A stretch of 27,451 nt of DNA from an uncultured Lachnospiraceae bacterium (lineage in GTDB: Bacteria; Bacillota; Clostridia; Lachnospirales; Lachnospiraceae), in the NCBI GenBank assembly GCA_900549995.1, contig URQQ01000052.1, positions 1 to 27,451 on the forward strand. Reading direction: 5' to 3'. Both the position numbers and the translations under genes were made by a program. Under the pieces are notes generated by a model. The model saw only the letters and a program-made list of their open reading frames with translations, did not search any database and was not told the DNA's origin. Below are positions 17,011-23,640 of this stretch, piece after piece (the first letter of the stretch is position 1; each line of letters begins with the position of its first letter).

Positions 17011-17048
17011 TGCCACACATATACTTTTATAGTAGTATATGTGCGGCA
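17011..17048 (-). terminator. Long hairpin between the exonuclease gene and yqfC
   Basis: Arms of 15 bases, TGCCACACATATACT (17011-17025) and AGTATATGTGCGGCA (17034-17048), differ from perfect pairing at one position and flank an 8-base loop. On the minus strand that position is a G-U pair and the hairpin is followed by ATTTTG. It is a plausible terminator of the dus-exonuclease unit, though its U tract is short. Confidence 0.55.
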
Positions 17049-17061
17049 CCTGATTTTATGC
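17034..17061 (-). promoter_or_regulatory. Sigma-E-like promoter candidate for yqfC-yqfD
   Basis: On the minus strand GCATAAA (17055-17061), a 13-bp spacer, then CATATACT (17034-17041). The -10 matches the Bacillus sigma-E consensus CATACAMT at seven of eight positions. It lies about 31 bases before the yqfC ATG. It overlaps the hairpin, so one of the two readings may be incidental. Confidence 0.4.
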
Positions 17062-17068
17062 CGGGAAG

Positions 17069-17806
17069 TTACGGCCTGCCCGATGAATGCGCCGACCGTT
17101 CAAGAACCATCTGTCCGGATAAGATTTCATTGATCAGCCGGGAAGCCTCACTCATCGTAAGGAGATCCATGTCCGGTGACAAATCCAGCTCATGCTGGGC
17201 GATCAGTCTTAGCAGAAATGCCTTCTGTTTCGCGGTCGCCGGATTGTTCTTCGGCGGCTTATAAGCGAGGGGGACAGGAGTAAAAATCTTGGGTTCTTTT
17301 TCTTCATAATAATGAGCCATCATCTGGTAGAGTTTTGCAGTAGCAAGCGCATCATGATATGCTCTGTGTGCTGCTTTGTTCTCAATCTGGTAATAACTGC
17401 AGAGACGTCCAAGACTTTTGGAATCCAGATCCTTATGTATCTTCCTCGCAATTTTCAATGTGTCAATCCCCTGATGTTCAAAAGAACATCCCAGGCACCC
17501 GGCGAATTTTTTCGTGAATTTATAATCGAACATGATATTGTGTCCGATCAGGACATCTTCTCCGCAAAATTTTGTGAATTCCGGTATGACTTCGGATACT
17601 TTTCTTGAACCGGCTACCATATCATTTGTGATACCGGTGATTTTTACAATCGCAGAGGAAATGGGTTCCTCTGGTTTGATAAATTCCATGAACCTGTCTT
17701 CGATTTTTCCATCGCGCACTTTCAGGGCGCCGATTTCTATGATCTCATTTTGTTCAGGATTCAGACCTGTTGTCTCCAGGTCAAAAGCTACATATGATCT
17801 CAGCAT
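17069..17806 (-). CDS. DnaQ/PolC-type 3'-5' exonuclease (DEDDh)
   Basis: A 245-residue protein with an N-terminal DEDDh exonuclease domain like the epsilon/PolC proofreading nuclease. Exo I is AFDLETTG (Asp9, Glu11), Exo II is IGHNIMFDYKF (Asp94), and Exo III is HRAYHDA (His147, Asp152). All catalytic residues are present. About 75 extra C-terminal residues with KQKAFLLRLI follow the domain. There is no polymerase domain, so it is a stand-alone nuclease; its substrate cannot be assigned. An ATG at 17860 is in frame but would overlap the Dus gene. The ATG at 17806 has AGAGGTG six bases upstream and begins at the domain edge, 19 bp after the Dus stop. Confidence 0.9.
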   Translation of the reverse strand: MLRSYVAFDLETTGLNPEQNEIIEIGALKVRDGKIEDRFMEFIKPEEPISSAIVKITGITNDMVAGSRKVSEVIPEFTKFCGEDVLIGHNIMFDYKFTKKFAGCLGCSFEHQGIDTLKIARKIHKDLDSKSLGRLCSYYQIENKAAHRAYHDALATAKLYQMMAHYYEEKEPKIFTPVPLAYKPPKNNPATAKQKAFLLRLIAQHELDLSPDMDLLTMSEASRLINEILSGQMVLERSAHSSGRP

Positions 17807-17812
17807 AAATTT

Positions 17813-17819
17813 CACCTCT
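17813..17819 (-). promoter_or_regulatory. Ribosome binding site that sets the exonuclease start
   Basis: AGAGGTG on the minus strand, six bases before the ATG at 17806. It supports the short form, which no longer overlaps the upstream gene. Confidence 0.6.
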
Positions 17820-17825
17820 TGGCAG

Positions 17826-18776
17826 TTAACTCGTATATGTTTCCAAAAGCTCCTGATCATGGAACAGTGCCTTTACTGCATCCAGATACTCGGCGGCTTT
17901 CTGGGCTTTGCGGATTCGTTTTGCGTATTTTGCAGAATTGGCAAACATCTTTATCTCATAACCCCACAGTTCTTTCATCTTAAAAAGAACTGATTTATCA
18001 TCATGGTACAATTCCTGATAATCATAATAGATCCGGTTATGAAATTCCTGAAGCATCTGTTTGTCTGCTTTCCCGCATCCATGAATCTCTCCGGCCAATC
18101 CGGGATTGATAAGGATTCCCCTGCCGATCATGACTGTTTCCGTCTCAGGTATCTCACGGCAGAGTTCCTGATAGTCAGCAAGTGTAAAAATGTCACCATT
18201 ATAACAGACAGGATTTAGGCTTTTGGGGGCATTATCCTTGTACACCTGCAGGTGTGGTTTGTTTTTATAATAATCCGTCTGGACTCTTGGATGTATGATC
18301 AGCTCCTCCAGCGGATATTGATTAAAAATTGTCATCAGGTGGCTGAATTCCTCAGGATCCAATTTCCCAAGCCTTGTTTTTATTGATATTTTTACCGTAC
18401 TTTTTGAAAAGATTTCATATAAAAAACGGTCCAGTTCTTCCGGGAATGCAAGGAAACCGGAACCTTTGTTTTTGGATACAACCGTTTTTGACGGACATCC
18501 AAGATTCAGGTTTACTTCTCTGTAGCCAAACTGCTGCATTTTGCCTGCTGTATGCAGAAAATCTTCCGCCTTGTTTGTCAGAATCTGAGGAATCACATTC
18601 ATTCCGGCGTTATGTTCGGGTAAAAGTTCATTGATTTCTTTCTGCGCAAATCCTTTCTTCTGGTGCGGAACAAAAAAAGGAGTAAAATATTTGTCCATAG
18701 GATAAAAGTAAGTATGGTAAGCATTTCTGTAAATATATGTAGTGATCCCTTCGAGAGGGGCAAGATAACATTTCAT
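17826..18776 (-). CDS. tRNA-dihydrouridine synthase family protein (Dus)
   Basis: A 316-residue FMN-dependent TIM-barrel protein of the Dus family, which reduces uridine in the D-loop of tRNA. It begins KCYLAPLEGITTYIYR (the family has APMxGVT). The catalytic cysteine Cys94 lies in NLNLGCPSKTVV. The flavin- and substrate-contacting IKTRLG (Lys133) and IHPR (His162, Arg164) are present, as are YNGDI and MIGRGIL near the C-terminal part of the barrel. It is more diverged than the DusB usually linked to lysS or greA, so the target position in tRNA is not assigned. It is the first gene of the leftward run, with its own promoter at 18815-18843 and AAAGGA before the ATG. Confidence 0.88.
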   Translation of the reverse strand: MKCYLAPLEGITTYIYRNAYHTYFYPMDKYFTPFFVPHQKKGFAQKEINELLPEHNAGMNVIPQILTNKAEDFLHTAGKMQQFGYREVNLNLGCPSKTVVSKNKGSGFLAFPEELDRFLYEIFSKSTVKISIKTRLGKLDPEEFSHLMTIFNQYPLEELIIHPRVQTDYYKNKPHLQVYKDNAPKSLNPVCYNGDIFTLADYQELCREIPETETVMIGRGILINPGLAGEIHGCGKADKQMLQEFHNRIYYDYQELYHDDKSVLFKMKELWGYEIKMFANSAKYAKRIRKAQKAAEYLDAVKALFHDQELLETYTS

Positions 18777-18814
18777 AGTGTCATTCCTTTATCAGAGGTA
18801 TATTTTATCTGTCT

Positions 18815-18843
18815 ATTATATACCAGAATATTTTTGTCATCAA
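18815..18843 (-). promoter_or_regulatory. Sigma-A promoter for the dus operon
   Basis: On the minus strand TTGATG (18838-18843), a 17-bp spacer and a perfect TATAAT (18815-18820), about 38 bases before the Dus ATG. It lies back to back with the tnaA promoter, about 27 bp away. Confidence 0.7.
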
Positions 18844-18870
18844 TGTACAATTGTGAAAATAATATTTTTC

Positions 18871-18899
18871 TTGGAAATATGGAAAAAGTATGATATCAT
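18871..18899 (+). promoter_or_regulatory. Extended -10 promoter of the tryptophanase gene
   Basis: TTGGAA (18871-18876), a 17-bp spacer and TATCAT (18894-18899), preceded by TGA so that the -10 is of the extended TGn type. Transcription would start near 18906, giving a leader of about 165 nt before tnaA. Confidence 0.6.
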
Positions 18900-18911
18900 C
18901 AGGGTGTAGTG

Positions 18912-18960
18912 CAGAATGTATAAATTTGCCAAGAACCCACGCTTGATTTTATTCATTCTG
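18912..18960 (+). promoter_or_regulatory. Hairpin in the 5' half of the tnaA leader
   Basis: A perfect 7-base inverted repeat, CAGAATG (18912-18918) with CATTCTG (18954-18960), encloses shorter pairings: AAAT with ATTT, and CAAG (18930-18933) with CTTG (18942-18945). The apical loop is AACCCACG. The same stretch also encodes a short ORF of 18 codons (18916-18972). Confidence 0.4.
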
Positions 18961-18976
18961 ACGAATTGTTAAAATG

Positions 18977-19049
18977 CCGTCCGCTACTCGCAAAAGTGAG
19001 GACCGGGGTAACAACTACCGTCCGCTAGTCGATAAGATGACCGGGGTAA
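18977..19049 (+). repeat. Tandem imperfect repeat in the tnaA leader (candidate structured regulatory RNA)
   Basis: There are two units. Each starts CCGTCCGCTA (18977-18986 and 19018-19027) and ends GACCGGGGTAA (19001-19011 and 19039-19049). The inner parts differ: CTCGC-AAAA-GTGAG in unit 1 can form a 5-bp stem with an A4 loop, and GTC-GATAA-GAT in unit 2 can form 3 bp. In both units the flanks can pair as CCGTC with GACcGG, leaving one bulged C. The 5' flanks are 41 bp apart, so the repeat is not in a constant reading frame. The second unit ends 23 bases before the tnaA start codon. I do not recognise the structure as a described riboswitch. Confidence 0.65.
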
Positions 19050-19059
19050 GAAAATTTTT

Positions 19060-19065
19060 GGAGGT
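19060..19065 (+). promoter_or_regulatory. Ribosome binding site that sets the tnaA start
   Basis: GGAGGT seven bases before the ATG at 19073. It supports this start over the in-frame ATG at 18974, which lies at the edge of the repeated leader. Confidence 0.8.
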
Positions 19066-19072
19066 ATTTGTT

Positions 19073-20470
19073 ATGGCTATGAAGTATGTTCCAGAACCAT
19101 TCCGTATCAAGATGGTGGAGACAATCAAAATGACAACCCGTGAGGAGCGGGAAGAAAAAATCAGGGAAGCAAAGTACAATCTTTTCAACCTGAAAGGCGA
19201 AGATGTTTATATCGACCTTCTAACTGACTCAGGCACGAATGCAATGAGCCAGGAACAATGGGCCGGTGTTATGCGTGGGGATGAAGCTTATGCCGGGGCT
19301 AAAAGTTATTATAAGCTTTTAGAAGCCGGACGTGATATTTTCGGATATGAGTATATCCAGCCAGTTCATCAGGGGCGTGCCGCTGAGAAAGTTCTGTTTC
19401 CGGCATTTTTGCACAAAGGACAGTATGCAATTTCAAACATGTTTTTTGACACTACCCGTGCGCATGTGGAACTTGCCGGTGCAAGAGCCGTCGACTGTGT
19501 TGTGGAGGAGGCAAAAGATCCTTCACGCCGCTGTAAATTCAAGGGCAACATGGATGTGAAGAAGCTCAGAGAGCTGATTCTTGAATTTGGTCCCGAAAAT
19601 GTCGGGCTTGTTGTGATGACGATTACGAATAATTCTGCGGGCGGACAGCCTGTATCACTTCAGAATATGAAAGAGGTTTCTGAAATCTGCCGGGAATATG
19701 GCATACCGCTTGATATTGATGCGGCAAGATATGCAGAGAACGCGTTTTTTATTAAAAGGGACGAAGCAGGCTGTGAGAATATGTCCATCAAAGAGATTGT
19801 CACTCAGACATTCTCCTATGCGGATATGTTCACGATGTCTGCAAAGAAAGATACGATCGTCAATATGGGCGGCCTGATTGGTGTTAAAGACCCAAAGAAA
19901 AATGCAGAACTTGTCTCTGATATTAAGGCAAACTGTATCAGTTATGAAGGATTTATTACATACGGAGGACTTGCAGGGCGTGATCTTGAGGCGCTTGCCA
20001 TCGGATTATATGAGGGCATTGACGAGAACTATTTAAGATACCGTATCGGTCAGGTTGAGTATCTTGCATCGAGACTCGATGATGCAGGAATCGCATACCA
20101 GTCTCCTGCCGGAGGACACGGCGTGTTTGTCGACGCGGCTGCCATGTTCCCTCAGATACCGTATTACGAATACCCGGGACAAGTGCTTGGAATAGAGTTA
20201 TATAAAGAAGCTGGAATCAGGGCATGTGATATTGGTTCTTATATGCTGGGAAATGATCCCGATACTGGAGAACAGCTTCATTCTGATTTTGAATTTACAC
20301 GGCTTGCAATACCGAGACGTGTCTACACACAGGCACATATTGACATTATGGCAGATGCACTGATTGCAATCAAAGAACGTGCGCATGAAATTACGCATGG
20401 TTACCGCATCACCTGGGAGCCGCCGATCCTGCGTCATTTCCAGGCGCATCTGGAACCAATCGAAGAATAA
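19073..20470 (+). CDS. tnaA: Tryptophanase (tryptophan indole-lyase)
   Basis: A PLP-dependent beta-eliminating lyase that splits L-tryptophan to indole, pyruvate and ammonia. The 465-residue protein starts MAMKYVPEPFRIKMVE and has IDLLTDSGTNAMS at 47-59 and MRGDEAYAG with Tyr73. The PLP lysine is Lys259 in SAKKD, and Asp216 and Arg219 in DIDAARYAENA hold the cofactor ring. Tyrosine phenol-lyase is a close relative. Tryptophanase is favoured because ILRHFQAHLEP has His455, matching His463 of the E. coli enzyme where TPL has Phe. DIGSYMLGNDPDTGEQL also resembles tryptophanase rather than the TPL region with its key Arg. It is monocistronic, with its own promoter, repeated leader and terminator. 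No tryptophan permease gene is adjacent. Confidence 0.92.
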   Translation: MAMKYVPEPFRIKMVETIKMTTREEREEKIREAKYNLFNLKGEDVYIDLLTDSGTNAMSQEQWAGVMRGDEAYAGAKSYYKLLEAGRDIFGYEYIQPVHQGRAAEKVLFPAFLHKGQYAISNMFFDTTRAHVELAGARAVDCVVEEAKDPSRRCKFKGNMDVKKLRELILEFGPENVGLVVMTITNNSAGGQPVSLQNMKEVSEICREYGIPLDIDAARYAENAFFIKRDEAGCENMSIKEIVTQTFSYADMFTMSAKKDTIVNMGGLIGVKDPKKNAELVSDIKANCISYEGFITYGGLAGRDLEALAIGLYEGIDENYLRYRIGQVEYLASRLDDAGIAYQSPAGGHGVFVDAAAMFPQIPYYEYPGQVLGIELYKEAGIRACDIGSYMLGNDPDTGEQLHSDFEFTRLAIPRRVYTQAHIDIMADALIAIKERAHEITHGYRITWEPPILRHFQAHLEPIEE

Positions 20471-20495
20471 TAGAAACGCTGTTTCCAATAACATT

Positions 20496-20541
20496 AAAGC
20501 TCCGTCCGTGAACTGAAAATCCACGGATACGGAGCTTTTTT
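20496..20541 (+). terminator. Intrinsic terminator of tnaA, possibly bidirectional
   Basis: The stem AAAGCTCCGTCCGTG (20496-20510) pairs with CACGGATACGGAGCTTT (20522-20538), with a small bulge and an 11-base loop. It is followed on the plus strand by a run of T. On the minus strand it ends GCTTTAATG, so it could also stop rsmH transcripts less efficiently. It sits between convergent genes. Confidence 0.9.
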
Positions 20542-20549
20542 ATGTTCTT

Positions 20550-21593
20550 TTATGCCTTGATGGCCCAGCGCATTTTCGTAGACCGTGCGCGGCTGTTTCT
20601 GCTGCACTCTTCGGCTGACGGCCGGATGACTTCATCTGCCACCTCCTGGTAGATGCCCTCTTTCCGGAGTCTTTTAAAAGACTTTTTGACAAGCCTGTCC
20701 TCGCCGGAATGGAACGTAAGAATTGCAGCTCTCCCTCCGCTTTTCAGTGCCAGCGGAAGTTTTTCTAAAAATGTTTCCAATACCTCAAACTCACTGTTGA
20801 CATCAATGCGCAGTGCCTGAAAGGTTCTCTGGCAGGATTTCTTAACTGCTTCCTGCCTTTTGGCGGCAGGGAGGAATGTCAGAGTATCCTCAATGATCTG
20901 GCGGAGTTTTGTCGTTGTATCGATTTTATTTCCTTTTCTGATCTCGGAGATCACTGCTTTTGAGATCTCTTTTGCATAAGGTTCATCCGAGTTTTCGACC
21001 AGCATTCCTTCCAGTTCCTCCTGTGTGATATCCCTCAGGCGTTCGGCCGCTGACATTCCTTTTTCCGGATTCAGCCGGAGATCCAGAGGTCCCTCATGCT
21101 TATAAGAAAACCCACGTTTTGGATTATCGATCTGCATGGAAGAGACTCCAAGGTCAGCCAGAACAAAATCAAATCCACCTGCCTCCTCTGCAATCTGATC
21201 GATATCAGCAAAATTTAACTGCCGGATGGTCAGTATCTCCGGTCCATATCCAAGATTTTTCAGCCGTTCTCTTGTCTTTTCCATCTCGATGGGATCTACG
21301 TCAAGTGCGTAGAGGTGTCCCTCAGATTCCAGGCACTTCAGCATAGAAGAACTGTGCCCGCCATATCCAAGCGTGGCATCAAGGCCGGTCTGCCCCGGCT
21401 GAATCTGCAGGAAATCCAGAATTTCCTGTACACAGATCGAGATATGCATTCCTGCAGGAGTGCTGCCTTTACTGATGACTTTCTCGATCGTGTCTGCATA
21501 TTTCTGTGGCTGCAGTTCTTTATATTTTTCATTATACTTCTTTGGGTGTGTGCCCTTGTAGCGCGGGCGTCTTTTGTGTTCCTGGTTCTCCAT
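20550..21593 (-). CDS. RsmH-type 16S rRNA (cytosine-N4) methyltransferase with basic N-terminal extension
   Basis: A 347-residue SAM-dependent methyltransferase of the MraW/RsmH family, whose standard member methylates N4 of C1402 in 16S rRNA. The SAM loop is GLDATLGYGGHSS from residue 70. VLADLGVSSMQID, the GPLDLRLNP block and the C-terminal FHSGEDRLVK are all present. Before the core there is an extension of about 45 residues rich in Lys, Arg and Tyr. The usual first motif HxPVL is changed to GMHISICVQEIL. The ATG at 21593 has GGAGAGG seven bases upstream and is preferred to the ATG at 21611. It is not in a division/cell-wall cluster, so it may be a second RsmH paralogue. It starts 17 bp after the EEP gene ends. 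Confidence 0.88.
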   Translation of the reverse strand: MENQEHKRRPRYKGTHPKKYNEKYKELQPQKYADTIEKVISKGSTPAGMHISICVQEILDFLQIQPGQTGLDATLGYGGHSSSMLKCLESEGHLYALDVDPIEMEKTRERLKNLGYGPEILTIRQLNFADIDQIAEEAGGFDFVLADLGVSSMQIDNPKRGFSYKHEGPLDLRLNPEKGMSAAERLRDITQEELEGMLVENSDEPYAKEISKAVISEIRKGNKIDTTTKLRQIIEDTLTFLPAAKRQEAVKKSCQRTFQALRIDVNSEFEVLETFLEKLPLALKSGGRAAILTFHSGEDRLVKKSFKRLRKEGIYQEVADEVIRPSAEECSRNSRARSTKMRWAIKA

Positions 21594-21610
21594 TTGTTTT
21601 CCTCTCCACA

Positions 21611-22672
21611 TTACTCTTTTTTCAGTGACAATTCCATACGTACTGGCTGGTGGTCCGTGTATTCAAATTCGGTATCAATATTCTGTACAAGTTTGACGGA
21701 GATATTATCTGATACAATAAATCCATCAATTACATATACCTGGGAATCCTCATAATTTCCACTGTAAGGTGCATTTAACAGCCGGCAGGTCGGTACATTA
21801 TCTGCATTTGCATAAGTAAATCCTTCCGGGATATCCTCGTCTGTGACAACTCCCGGAACCCAGTTTGATTTATCACGGATCGGATATTTATCCATGCCCT
21901 CAAAGGTCTGGTTAAAATCTCCCCCGGCAACCACATAATTTCCTTTTTTATATTCCGACTCCAGTTTCTCTGCCAGCATTTTGCTCTGTGCGATTTTGCC
22001 TTCGCCGCTGTCGTACGCTTCCAGATGAAAATTAATCATTACAAGTTCTTTTTCCGTGCCTGCAACCGGTATTCTCGTTTCCAGCATACATCTTTTTAAA
22101 TTACAGGTTTTCACAGGCCATGAGAAGGATTCCGGCAATGAGATACGGGAAGCCTCTCCTACCTTCAAATCTGTCATTGTCACAAGTCCGCTCGTCACCT
22201 TCCCAATCGGAGGAATCGGATAGGGAATAAAGTCACATTTAAAATTGCAGGCAAACATACCTGGAATTCCCAATACATCTTCATAATACTTTTGTTCGTC
22301 AATATGATAAGTCCGTTTGGAATCCACATCGACTTCCTGCAGAAAATAAATATCCGCGTTCTGTTCTTTTAAAACGGAAGAGATTCCTTTCAGATTATTT
22401 TCGACAAGTGCCTGACTTCCAGGGCTTACTTTCGTTCCCCCATCCATAAAAAAATCTTCCTCTTTGCTAAGACCTGCATATCCGGTATTATATGAAAGTA
22501 CTGTAATATCTTCATCGGTTGTAAGGACACGTTCTCCGGATCCGGCTTCTACATTTTCCACCGGATCCGGCCGGTATTCTCTTACAGTCAGATATCCGAC
22601 TCCGGCGGATAGGATAATGACAACTCCCAAAATGATCCCCGTTACTGTTTTTAAAATTCGTTTCTTTTTCAT
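21611..22672 (-). CDS. Membrane-anchored endonuclease/exonuclease/phosphatase (EEP) family protein
   Basis: A 353-residue metal-dependent hydrolase of the DNase I/sphingomyelinase-like fold. An N-terminal signal anchor (about residues 9-29) suggests it faces outside the cell. Catalytic motifs are Asn62 in LSYNTGY, Glu113 in FLQEVD, His216 in INFHLEAY, Asp252 and Asn254 in GGDFNQ, and Asp340-His341 in YTDHQPV, so the site looks intact. Family members cut nucleic acids or phosphodiesters of lipids and inositides. The extracellular location makes a lipid or nucleotide substrate plausible, but it is not identified. It follows merR by 12 bp and precedes rsmH by 17 bp, as if in one operon. Confidence 0.88.
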   Translation of the reverse strand: MKKKRILKTVTGIILGVVIILSAGVGYLTVREYRPDPVENVEAGSGERVLTTDEDITVLSYNTGYAGLSKEEDFFMDGGTKVSPGSQALVENNLKGISSVLKEQNADIYFLQEVDVDSKRTYHIDEQKYYEDVLGIPGMFACNFKCDFIPYPIPPIGKVTSGLVTMTDLKVGEASRISLPESFSWPVKTCNLKRCMLETRIPVAGTEKELVMINFHLEAYDSGEGKIAQSKMLAEKLESEYKKGNYVVAGGDFNQTFEGMDKYPIRDKSNWVPGVVTDEDIPEGFTYANADNVPTCRLLNAPYSGNYEDSQVYVIDGFIVSDNISVKLVQNIDTEFEYTDHQPVRMELSLKKE

Positions 22673-22684
22673 GGCGCCTCTATT

Positions 22685-23512
22685 CTACTGTTCTACGGTC
22701 TTTGTTTTTATTGGAATTTCTATTTGCGTTATATAATCCTCCATACTGTCTATGCACATCTCATTGATTCCCATCTCATAAGAATATCCATAAGGACAAA
22801 GCTGATGCTCTCTGCAGTATGCGAGTATCTCCCTGTATTTTGCAGGAAGTTTCTCCCACGGCCCTGTGCAATATGCCAGAAGATATTTTCCGCCAGGTTT
22901 TACGTGTACCTCTTTCTTTGACGCACACTTTGGAACTTTCATAAATAAGCTGTCATACTGTTCGAAATCAGAGTGCAGCAAGCTGGAAACTGAGATAACG
23001 GAGCCGTAGGATGTATCATGCAGCGTACTGATATGATGTTCTTTTACAGAATCAATCATTTTTTCTATTTCCAAGTCCAGGGATTGATCTTTGCTGCATG
23101 CGACAAAATATAAATATTCTTCTTTTCTATCTGTAATTTCAATCTGCGACAAATCCTTTTCCATAATTGACAGGTATGATGCTTCCTGTTCTCTCAGGTT
23201 TTTCCGGATCTTTTTCAGACGCGTGATTTTCCTCAAAAGCTCCTCTGACTTATTTTGCAGCAGCCGTAGATAAGCTTCTGCTGATCTGTGTTCCAGAAAT
23301 TCTTTGATCTCGGGGATAGACATGTTAAGCTCTCGCATCATCAAAATCGTGTCCAGTTCAGAACTTTGATAGTAAGTATAATAGCGGTATCCGTTTCGTT
23401 CGACTTTCACAGGGTGAAACAGACCAACCTCATCGTACCACATCAAAGTTTTTTTGTTTATCTGATGCAAAGAGGCAAACTGTCCAATCGTAAATAGTTT
23501 TTCCTTTTTCAT
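22685..23512 (-). CDS. MerR-family regulator with GyrI-like effector-binding domain (BmrR type)
   Basis: A 275-residue transcription regulator. The N-terminal winged helix-turn-helix (about 1-75) has FTIGQFASLHQINKKTLMWY and YDEVGLFHPVKVERNGYRYY. A coiled-coil dimerisation helix spans about 76-120. The C-terminal 150 residues look like a GyrI/BmrR effector-binding domain, ending in the typical YEMGINEMCIDSMEDYITQI. Such proteins sense bulky, often cationic or aromatic small molecules and twist a promoter with a long spacer. Exactly such a promoter lies in the divergent region to the right. It is the first gene of merR-EEP-rsmH and is probably autoregulated. Confidence 0.93.
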   Translation of the reverse strand: MKKEKLFTIGQFASLHQINKKTLMWYDEVGLFHPVKVERNGYRYYTYYQSSELDTILMMRELNMSIPEIKEFLEHRSAEAYLRLLQNKSEELLRKITRLKKIRKNLREQEASYLSIMEKDLSQIEITDRKEEYLYFVACSKDQSLDLEIEKMIDSVKEHHISTLHDTSYGSVISVSSLLHSDFEQYDSLFMKVPKCASKKEVHVKPGGKYLLAYCTGPWEKLPAKYREILAYCREHQLCPYGYSYEMGINEMCIDSMEDYITQIEIPIKTKTVEQ

Positions 23513-23542
23513 GCGTAATCAACACCTGTTTTTACTTCCTGC

Positions 23543-23573
23543 TTGACCGTCCAGTTACTGTATGGATTATTAT
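23543..23573 (+). promoter_or_regulatory. MerR-type promoter (19-bp spacer) driving the GNAT gene
   Basis: TTGACC (23543-23548) and TATTAT (23568-23573) are separated by 19 bp, the over-long spacing typical of promoters activated by MerR proteins. The dyad at 23547-23565 fills the spacer. Transcription would begin about 60 bases before the GNAT ATG. Confidence 0.65.
23547..23565. promoter_or_regulatory. Dyad operator for the adjacent MerR regulator
   Basis: CCGTCCAGT-T-ACTGTATGG is an imperfect 19-bp palindrome with perfect AGT/ACT inner arms and CC/GG ends. It is centred at 23556, between the -35 and -10 of the GNAT promoter and just past the -10 of the merR promoter. It could therefore serve both activation and autorepression. 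Confidence 0.6.
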
Positions 23574-23597
23574 ACTATAGAAAGCTTTGACAGACAA
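23569..23597 (-). promoter_or_regulatory. Promoter of merR, overlapping the divergent GNAT promoter
   Basis: On the minus strand TTGTCT (23592-23597), a 17-bp spacer and a perfect TATAAT (23569-23574). The -10 hexamers of the two divergent promoters overlap by five bases, so the two polymerases cannot bind at once. Confidence 0.7.
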
Positions 23598-23640
23598 GAA
23601 ACTTTCATCTGCAATTGACAAATAAAGGAGAACAATAATT

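Noticed and set aside
18974..19072. An in-frame N-terminal extension of tryptophanase starting at the ATG at 18974
   Set aside because: The frame is open, but it runs through the tandem leader repeat, whose two copies are read in different frames, and it has no ribosome binding site. The ATG at 19073 has GGAGGT at ideal spacing and gives the normal tryptophanase N-terminus.
19073..20470. Tyrosine phenol-lyase as the identity of the plus-strand PLP lyase
   Set aside because: The C-terminal LRHF has the histidine of tryptophanase where TPL has Phe, and the IGSYMLG segment lacks the TPL arginine.
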